A stretch of DNA of 11,976 bases from Azonexus sp. (GTDB lineage: Bacteria > Pseudomonadota > Gammaproteobacteria > Burkholderiales > Rhodocyclaceae). A program made the translations under genes and the position numbers. Location: the NCBI GenBank assembly GCA_031285115.1, contig JAITWU010000057.1, positions 1-11,976 of the forward strand. The letters are read 5' to 3'. The notes under the pieces are model-generated. The model made no database searches, was not told the DNA's origin, and was given only the letters and a program-made list of their open reading frames with translations. Each line of letters begins with the position of its first letter. The first letter of the stretch is position 1. Of the stretch, positions 6,588-11,976 are shown one piece after another.

Positions 6588-7151
6588 ATGAAAGTCGTAC
6601 CATTCACCGCCCTGTTCCTGGGCGCAATGACACTGTGCGGATGCACGGAAACCTTGCAAAAAATCAACAGTGATCTGGCAACGATCAACCAGAGCATGAG
6701 CAAATTGCCGACTTCGTCATCGGCCATGGCCACCCCGGTGGAGCAAAACACCAAAACCCAGGTGGACATTCCTGCCGACAAAAAGATAGAAGATGCTTAC
6801 AACGCAGCTTTGCCAACGATTAAAAAGATATTGACGATTCACCAGTGCGTCAAAGTTGACGATGGTATGTCGCAACTCAATATCTATGCCCTGCCGGGGG
6901 TCAGGATGCAAACAACCTCCAGTGGCGTCACCTATCCCAATTCCAAATACCACATGAAGTATCACGACCGTAACAAATGCGTCGGCGTCCGCGCCATCGA
7001 CAGCTTTGCGATGCCCGCGCTCAACGCGCTGAATTTTCGCGCCGTCTATTTTGCCGAAGACAGCGGCGAAACCATCAGCTTCAGCTACCAGTTGAGCAGA
7101 ACCGGAGAGGGTCAATGGTTGCTGTCTGCTGGACCGTGGCCCAAATATTGA
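6588..7151 (+). CDS. Putative lipoprotein of unknown function
   Basis: 187 residues. The N-terminus is a lipoprotein signal: M-K, a hydrophobic run VVPFTALFLGAMT, then the lipobox LCGC with C19 as the lipidated residue. The next residues are not D at +2 (they are T-E-T), so outer-membrane sorting is plausible in a Gram-negative. Residues about 22-40 (TLQKINSDLATINQSMSKL) have a coiled-coil-like heptad pattern, followed by a Ser/Thr-rich linker and a folded C-terminal part with two cysteines (C87, C131) that could form a disulfide. ATG at 6588 is preceded by AAGGGGAG 3-4 bases upstream; an upstream in-frame start at 6552 would spoil the signal. It is first in an operon with the membrane protein 7 bases downstream. 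I do not recognise the family. Confidence 0.8.
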   Translation: MKVVPFTALFLGAMTLCGCTETLQKINSDLATINQSMSKLPTSSSAMATPVEQNTKTQVDIPADKKIEDAYNAALPTIKKILTIHQCVKVDDGMSQLNIYALPGVRMQTTSSGVTYPNSKYHMKYHDRNKCVGVRAIDSFAMPALNALNFRAVYFAEDSGETISFSYQLSRTGEGQWLLSAGPWPKY

Positions 7152-7158
7152 GCAAACC

Positions 7159-7875
7159 ATGAACAAGCAGCCCAATACCCCGATTTTCATCATCGGCTAT
7201 CTCCTGCTGATGATCCCTACCTATGTCCTTCCCTATTTCGGCTCCAACTCGACCTTGCTCAATGCCTTCGGCGCGGCAGCCGGTATGGGGATGCTGCCGC
7301 CGTGGTGGGCGCATGTCTGGTGTCTCGTCCTGCTCTGCCTGCTGGCGTGGGCGAGAGGCAGCATTGCCGGACGAAACTGGTTGCCGGCGCTGCCGTTTCT
7401 AGCGATGATTTTTGACATGACGCCGGGATTAAGCTCGATTCCGCTGATGCCGACGCTGCTTCACCTTGGCGGCATTTTGTGCGGCGTGATCGGAGTTTCC
7501 CCACGGGCGCAGGACGAAATCGCTGCGGCATCACAACAGCTACGCAATCGCCGGGCGTTTTATGGCGCCGCCGCGATGACGATCCTGGCCGTGGCGGGTT
7601 CTGCGCTGTTTCTGATGACTGCGGGGCGAGCCGTGAAGGGTATGGCGAAAGAAAAAACGCCCGCCACGACTTCATTGCCGCCTCCCGCTGCGCCACAGAC
7701 CGCAGCACCGCAATCGACGCCACCTCCCGCTGACAAAACCAGGGTTGAAAAACCTAGGACTGAAGTTGAAAAACCCAAGACTGAAAAACCCAAACCAAAC
7801 AGCCAGGCCGAGAGCAGCAAGAAAGCAAGTAGTAACAAGGGGACAACCACGCGCTATATCAATCTCAACGACTGA
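7159..7875 (+). CDS. Multi-pass membrane protein with a Pro/Lys-rich tail, unknown function
   Basis: 238 residues with about four hydrophobic segments (8-26, 50-66, around 95-113, 135-156). After residue 160 the chain is low complexity: a Pro/Ala/Thr stretch (168-190), a Lys/Glu/Pro repeat region (193-213) and a Ser/Lys-rich stretch ending TTTRYINLND. Such tails often span the periplasm or bind other envelope components, but no known domain such as TonB could be assigned. The ATG is 7 bases after the lipoprotein stop, with only a weak GAGCA ribosome-binding site, suggesting coupled expression. A lipoprotein plus a membrane protein with an extended tail suggests a small envelope complex (inference). 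Family not recognised. Confidence 0.75.
   Translation: MNKQPNTPIFIIGYLLLMIPTYVLPYFGSNSTLLNAFGAAAGMGMLPPWWAHVWCLVLLCLLAWARGSIAGRNWLPALPFLAMIFDMTPGLSSIPLMPTLLHLGGILCGVIGVSPRAQDEIAAASQQLRNRRAFYGAAAMTILAVAGSALFLMTAGRAVKGMAKEKTPATTSLPPPAAPQTAAPQSTPPPADKTRVEKPRTEVEKPKTEKPKPNSQAESSKKASSNKGTTTRYINLND
7744..7785 (+). repeat. Tandem 21 bp repeat in the membrane-protein tail
   Basis: Two directly adjacent 21 bp units begin at 7744 and 7765 and match at 19 of 21 positions; a shorter degenerate third follows. They encode VEKPRTE and VEKPKTE in frame, then KPKPN. The unit is a multiple of three, so copy-number change would lengthen or shorten the tail without a frameshift. Confidence 0.85.
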
Positions 7876-8014
7876 TGCGCCGACAGTTCGTTGCCAGAGG
7901 AGAAACGATCCAGCGACGGTTTTTCCGGGTTGATTTGGCGCTCGCGCCTCATCATGCCCGATCAGTGCTGGCTTGACCGTATCGACATCGCCCCGCCACA
8001 GCCCCCTCCAAGCT

Positions 8015-8044
8015 GTTGCGCTCACGCAACAAATGTTGTTTTTT
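8015..8044 (+). terminator. Probable terminator of the lipoprotein/membrane-protein operon
   Basis: GTTGCG and CGCAAC pair around a CTCA loop, followed after AAATGTTG by six T. The stem is only 6 bp and the T run is 8 bases away, so efficiency is uncertain. It lies 140 bases after the membrane-protein stop. I see nothing gene-like between 7876 and 8014. Confidence 0.5.
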
Positions 8045-8140
8045 CGCAAAGCACAACCTCAACCCGCTTGACCCCGCCCGCTGCCCCGCAGTCCAATGTT
8101 CCCTTCATTTCAACGCCGTATTTTCCCCAAGGAGCACGAT

Positions 8141-8176
8141 ATGCCTGCTGACAATAACGAGGTTTTCCAGCGCTAA
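8141..8176 (+). CDS. 11-residue ORF, possible leader peptide
   Basis: MPADNNEVFQR followed by TAA. The ribosome-binding site AAGGAG is 6 bases upstream and is better than that of most full genes here, which is the main reason to list it. There is no run of one amino acid as in classical amino-acid attenuators. It may be a leader peptide, or the fossil start of a deleted gene. Confidence 0.35.
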   Translation: MPADNNEVFQR

Positions 8177-8252
8177 GCCGCAGGCGATTTGTCATCTTCG
8201 CCCGGAATGCGCTGTCAAGCGAATCCGGGCCGGGAATGAAGTTGAAAAGCTG

Positions 8253-8281
8253 AAACCCTGGTCTGCCGCCAGGGTTTTTTT
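8253..8281 (+). terminator. Intrinsic terminator upstream of rtcB
   Basis: AAACCCTGG (8253-8261) pairs perfectly with CCAGGGTTT (8269-8277) around a 7-base loop and runs into further T residues to 8281. It is the strongest terminator signature before rtcB and isolates it from upstream transcription unless antitermination occurs. Confidence 0.8.
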
Positions 8282-8353
8282 ATGCCCGTCGCGGTTGAAC
8301 ACGGCATCTCCCGCCGTCCGGATTCCATGCAACACCACACTCTGGAATCCATC

Positions 8354-9562
<1,209 letters not shown>

Positions 9563-9565
9563 ATC

Positions 9566-9760
9566 ATGGCGCGCAAAACGACCCCGCTCCTCATCCCCGC
9601 CAGCCGCCCGCGCAACCCGCTGGCGGTCGAGGCGCTGACCCGCCGCGCCGGAGCGCACGGCAACACCGGCAAAGCCAAACGCCAGCAGATGCGCCAGCGC
9701 GTACACAACGCGCTGCCCGCCCTGCTCGCGGGCGACCTCGCCGAATTTGAACTTGACTGA
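9566..9760 (+). CDS. Small basic protein of unknown function, coupled to rtcB
   Basis: 64 residues, rich in Arg and Lys in its first two thirds (MARKTTPLLIP, then RNPLAVEALTRRAGAHG and GKAKRQQMRQRVHN) with an acidic end (LAEFELD). The ATG is only 3 bases after the rtcB stop, so expression with rtcB, probably by reinitiation, is likely. A small basic protein could bind RNA or the ribosome, which would suit an RNA-repair partner, but no catalytic or binding motif is recognisable. It ends 6 bases before a strong terminator. The tight spacing is the main evidence that it is a real gene. Confidence 0.7.
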   Translation: MARKTTPLLIPASRPRNPLAVEALTRRAGAHGNTGKAKRQQMRQRVHNALPALLAGDLAEFELD

Positions 9761-9766
9761 CTTGAC

Positions 9767-9791
9767 CCGCCGCTGCGGCGGCGGATTTTTT
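9767..9791 (+). terminator. Strong intrinsic terminator-like hairpin after the rtcB operon
   Basis: CCGCCGC (9767-9773) and GCGGCGG (9778-9784) form a 7 bp all-GC stem with a TGCG loop, followed by A and six T. It ends immediately before the Shine-Dalgarno of the next ORF, leaving no space for a promoter between them. Confidence 0.8.
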
Positions 9792-9804
9792 CCAGGAGAA
9801 AACC

Positions 9805-9942
9805 ATGACTGCACAAGCTAAACCACCACGCAATCAAACACTTGCCACCGAATTCCCCGGAGATTTTCATGAATCGTCAACTCGCCGACGAAATCATCGC
9901 CTGTCTGCAAGGCGAACGCACCGTCTATTCCTATTACCGTGA
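9805..9942 (+). CDS. 45-codon ORF with a strong ribosome-binding site overlapping the next gene
   Basis: It starts MTAQAKPPRNQTLATEFPGD, with AGGAG 6 bases upstream, the best ribosome-binding site in this part. It runs 74 bases into the 322-residue gene in another frame, and the overlapping part (rich in Arg, His and Ser) looks like a shadow of that gene. It may be a leader ORF that couples translation, or the remnant of a small gene. No homology recognised. Confidence 0.3.
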   Translation: MTAQAKPPRNQTLATEFPGDFHESSTRRRNHRLSARRTHRLFLLP

Positions 9943-10837
9943 CCGCTACGGCATCGGCCTTTTGCGGCACTACTGCCGCCGCCAGCCGGGCGGGCGCGCG
10001 CCGGTCGCCGCGCTGCGCCGCTCGGCCTACGCCGGGCTGCTCGAAAAACCGCGCATTCGCGCCATTCTCGCCAACTGTGGTCGGGCGCTCGATGACGCCA
10101 TGCTGGCGATCAACGATTACGACACCGACCCAAGCGCCTTTGTCCTCACCCTTGCCACCTGGGGCCATGAAAAACACAGCGACTGGCGCTGGCAACAAAC
10201 CTCTCGCCCCGGCGTCAATCTCGTTCTGCAACTCAATTTCAGCGGCGAACACGACCAGCATTACCACCGTCTCGGCCAGGTCGACAAATTATTCAACCGC
10301 TACGGCCACCCCGTCTCCCGTCAGCGCAACACGCTTGCCTGGGCGCGCATCGACATCGACTGGGCAAGCGGCAGCGCGTTGATCGAAGAAATCCAGAACG
10401 ACTGGCTGCGGCGGGCGGAAAATCTCGAACATTGGCTGCTCGAACGCTATCCGACAGGAACAGCCGACACCGCCCTGGTATCCTTTCGCGCCTGTGAGCT
10501 GCCGCTCGGCCCCACCCTCGCTTACTGCCGCCACATCGCCGCCCGCTACCGCCCGATCTGGGCCGAAGCCGTGCTCTGGGCGGCGATTACCTTCATCCGC
10601 GAAGAACTTGGCCTCGCCACCATCTACTACCACAGCGAAGACAGCGGGCGGCTCTTGAAACTCATGGGCAACCGCCGCCTGCCGCCGCGCTCCCTCTACA
10701 CCGACCTGCCGCGCCGCTTCTGCTTTCGCCCGGCTGACGACTGGCCGGATTTTCTGCTCGCCGACAAAACCAGCCGGCAACTGCGCCGCGCCCATCCCAA
10801 TGTCCGGCTGTTCCGCCTCGACGATGAAGCGGCGTGA
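9869..10837 (+). CDS. Conserved-looking protein of unknown function with EEIQNDW motif, downstream of rtcB
   Basis: 322 residues, soluble, no signal peptide or membrane segment. The start is ATG at 9869 with GGAG 6 bases upstream; a TTG at 9842 would add 9 residues. Features: YSYYRDRYGIGLL (20-32), ARIDIDW (159-165), ALIEEIQNDW (170-179), PIWAEAVLWAAITFIREELGLATIYYHS (229-256) and PRSLYTDLPRRFCF (273-286). The order of an EEIQxDW motif, then W-x-E followed by a helix and a beta strand, recalls a domain I remember from large phage and plasmid polyvalent proteins (EEIQSDWHQ ... then a W-E-L-A-type helix); this is from memory and unverified. It follows the rtcB/64-residue pair on the same strand but beyond a terminator. 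Its stop directly abuts the stop of the PAP2 gene on the other strand. A role with RtcB is inference. Confidence 0.8.
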   Translation: MNRQLADEIIACLQGERTVYSYYRDRYGIGLLRHYCRRQPGGRAPVAALRRSAYAGLLEKPRIRAILANCGRALDDAMLAINDYDTDPSAFVLTLATWGHEKHSDWRWQQTSRPGVNLVLQLNFSGEHDQHYHRLGQVDKLFNRYGHPVSRQRNTLAWARIDIDWASGSALIEEIQNDWLRRAENLEHWLLERYPTGTADTALVSFRACELPLGPTLAYCRHIAARYRPIWAEAVLWAAITFIREELGLATIYYHSEDSGRLLKLMGNRRLPPRSLYTDLPRRFCFRPADDWPDFLLADKTSRQLRRAHPNVRLFRLDDEAA

Positions 10838-11428
10838 TTACAGCAGCGCCTTGTAAATCTCATACCCCGCCGCGCCGAGCAATGCGCCAAAGGGCAGGTC
10901 AATCAGATAATGCTGTTTGGTGAAAATGCAGGAAATAGCAATGAGCAGGGGAAAAGCAAATACCCACGGCCCGAGCGCGGCCTGGGCGTGCAGGGCGGTG
11001 AGCGTGGCGACCGAGACGTGCATACTGGGAAAACAATTGCTTGGCGCATCAAATTTCTGGACGAAAAGGAGAAATTTTTCTGCGGCGCTGCGCCCGGTAT
11101 TGATCGCCCGCCAGTGTTCCGGCGTCTGTACCGGATAGATGTAGAAAAAAGCCATTTGCATAAACAGCAGCAAAATGAAGCTGAAGGCCATCAGCGTAAA
11201 ATGGCGGGCGTCGGTGGCAATCCAGTTCAAATAAAGAATCGCCGGGTAGTATAAAAAACTGTAAACCCAGGCCCAGATCGGCCAGAAAGGGAGTTTTTCA
11301 TCAATCGGCGAATCAAAAAAACGCGCTTTTTTGATTGGATGGCGCTGTGTGAAGAAATAAAACTGGTAAGCGCCAACAATGAGAATGGCGCTGAGGATGA
11401 TATTGATTAAATAGTCTTGAGGTTTCAT
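10838..11428 (-). CDS. PAP2-family membrane phosphatase
   Basis: 196 residues, five to six hydrophobic segments (about 8-26, 50-70, 77-98, 137-150, 154-169, 176-194). The type 2 phosphatidic acid phosphatase signature is present: NCFPSMHVS (131-139, with S135 and H137) and the third motif TKQHYLID (170-177, with H173 and D177). The first motif (K-x6-RP) is not recognisable, as in the subgroup related to inositol-phosphoceramide synthase. Such enzymes dephosphorylate lipid phosphates, including undecaprenyl pyrophosphate or phosphatidate; the substrate here is unknown. The ATG at 11428 has no good ribosome-binding site. It lies 86 bases downstream of creC on the same strand, so it could be co-transcribed with it, although an AT-rich stretch and a hairpin (GAATGA/TCATTC, 11452-11468) separate them. 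Confidence 0.85.
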   Translation of the reverse strand: MKPQDYLINIILSAILIVGAYQFYFFTQRHPIKKARFFDSPIDEKLPFWPIWAWVYSFLYYPAILYLNWIATDARHFTLMAFSFILLLFMQMAFFYIYPVQTPEHWRAINTGRSAAEKFLLFVQKFDAPSNCFPSMHVSVATLTALHAQAALGPWVFAFPLLIAISCIFTKQHYLIDLPFGALLGAAGYEIYKALL

Positions 11429-11514
11429 AAAACGATTTTAAGGGCATCAAAGAATGACATGATCATTCGTCACGCTCAAAATAAGTTTTTGTTTGACCAA
11501 TTGAAATCCCGCCA

Positions 11515-11976
11515 TTACCCCGCCGCCACCCGCAGCCACGCCTCGCCGCCGCCTTGCGGGTGATTGGCAAAGCCCGCTTCGCCGCCGTGCAGGCGGGCGA
11601 CTTCGCGGACGAAGGCGAGGCCCAGACCGGTGCTCTTTTTTCCGGTGGCGGGCCGGGGGAGCGAATAGAAGCGGTTGAACAGTTGCCCCAGCGCGTAGTC
11701 GGGAGCGCCGTCGCCGTGGTCGCGGATGACGAATTCGAGCAGGCTTCCCTGCGGGCGGACGGTGATTTCAATCTCGCCGCCGCTCGATGAAATTTCGGAA
11801 ACGTCGGGCGAAAATTCGATGGCGTTGTCGAGCAGGTTGAGGATGGCCTGTTGCAGCAAAAAGGCGTCGCCCGTAATCGAGCGGGGATCGTCGATCACCA
11901 CGCGGGGCGAGAGTTTGCGCCCGGCCAGCGCCGGGCGGCGCAGTTCGAGGCAGCTTTCGATGAGCGCGGCGGGTTG
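11515..11976 (-). CDS. creC: Sensor histidine kinase CreC, C-terminal part (5' end beyond window)
   Basis: 153 codons up to the TAA at 11515-11517; the frame is open to the window edge, and the full protein is about 470 residues in E. coli. The visible part is the HATPase domain: N box NLLDNAIEFSP (47-57 of the visible part), G1 box DHGDG (87-91), F box LFNRFYSLPRP (99-109) and G2 box GLGLAFVREVARLHGGE (117-133). PDYAL...RFYSLPR...KSTGLGLAFVxEVARL is closely like E. coli CreC (PDYAL...RFYSLPR...KSSGLGLAFVSEVARL), which separates it from PhoR or other kinases. CreC phosphorylates the regulator CreB, probably encoded just beyond the window. Its likely target, creD with a CreB box, is at 4778-6158. 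Assignment as CreC is strong but rests on the C-terminal third. Confidence 0.9.
   Translation of the reverse strand, partial: QPAALIESCLELRRPALAGRKLSPRVVIDDPRSITGDAFLLQQAILNLLDNAIEFSPDVSEISSSGGEIEITVRPQGSLLEFVIRDHGDGAPDYALGQLFNRFYSLPRPATGKKSTGLGLAFVREVARLHGGEAGFANHPQGGGEAWLRVAAG

Larger units (their letters stand above)
8129..8281 (+). promoter_or_regulatory. Candidate structured leader or small-RNA unit upstream of rtcB
   Basis: In order: a strong Shine-Dalgarno AAGGAG (8129-8134), an 11-codon ORF (8141-8176), a small GCC-GCA-GGC hairpin (8177-8185), a stable hairpin at 8200-8230 (GCCCGG/CCGGGC outer stem, CGCT/AGCG inner stem, GTCA loop), and an intrinsic terminator at 8253-8281, 72 bases before the rtcB start. 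This layout fits transcription attenuation, or an independent small RNA with its own terminator. rtcB genes in enterobacteria are linked to Y-like RNAs, but I do not see the tRNA-like T-arm of those RNAs here. No convincing promoter was found upstream. The hairpins are directly visible; the regulatory role is inference. Confidence 0.45.

Noticed and set aside
7876..8140. Sigma-54 promoter for rtcB
   Set aside because: The best candidate, TTGGCGC near 7936, lacks the TTGC -12 element, and no RtcR gene is in the window.
8129..8281. YrlA-type Y RNA beside rtcB
   Set aside because: No tRNA-like T-arm or other Y RNA hallmark could be found in the hairpins, and no rsr gene is present.
9566..9760. 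64-residue protein as the ribosome-rescue factor ArfA
   Set aside because: Basic and of similar size, but the conserved ArfA KGKGSY-type motif is absent.

Overview
The window is high-GC, gene-dense, and contains no rRNA, tRNA or CRISPR array. The second-type cyanophycin synthetase (variant P-loop), the CreC/CreD pair with a CreB box and the RtcB of proteobacterial type together suggest a betaproteobacterium, perhaps of the Rhodocyclales. That placement is inference from protein style, not a measured phylogeny.

Layout. Positions 1-2174 (minus) hold most of a cyanophycin synthetase, whose 3' end lies outside the window. Positions 2175-2868 are non-coding. They contain a ~346 bp palindromic element with imperfect terminal inverted repeats and a flanking 7 bp direct repeat, which looks like a MITE or REP-type non-autonomous element. 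An Uma2-family (PD-(D/E)XK) gene follows on the plus strand at 2869-3453. Its 3' end overlaps, tail to tail, a minus-strand operon of creD (6085-4778) and a membrane-anchored NagZ-like GH3 glycosidase (4781-3309); these two share an ATGA stop/start. Upstream of creD lie three 11-bp-spaced repeats matching the CreB box TTCAC-N6-TTCAC. The 3' part of creC, the matching sensor kinase, is at the right edge (11976-11515, minus), preceding a PAP2-family phosphatase gene (11428-10838) on the same strand. The window therefore carries the sensor and a probable target operon of one cell-envelope regulon, separated by unrelated genes.

Between them are two further modules. The first (6248-7875) has a small XRE-type repressor gene diverging from a two-gene operon for a lipoprotein and a multi-pass membrane protein with a repetitive charged tail; its function is unknown. 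The second (about 8129-10837) is centred on the RNA ligase RtcB. A possible leader (an 11-codon ORF with a good ribosome-binding site, a stable hairpin and an intrinsic terminator) precedes rtcB. A 64-residue basic protein gene follows 3 bases after rtcB, then a strong terminator-like hairpin, then a 322-residue uncharacterised protein with an EEIQNDW motif.

The most interesting points are the putative CreBC-controlled coupling of CreD to a membrane-tethered NagZ-like enzyme, the rtcB neighbourhood with its leader and unknown partners, and the structured element at 2351-2696.
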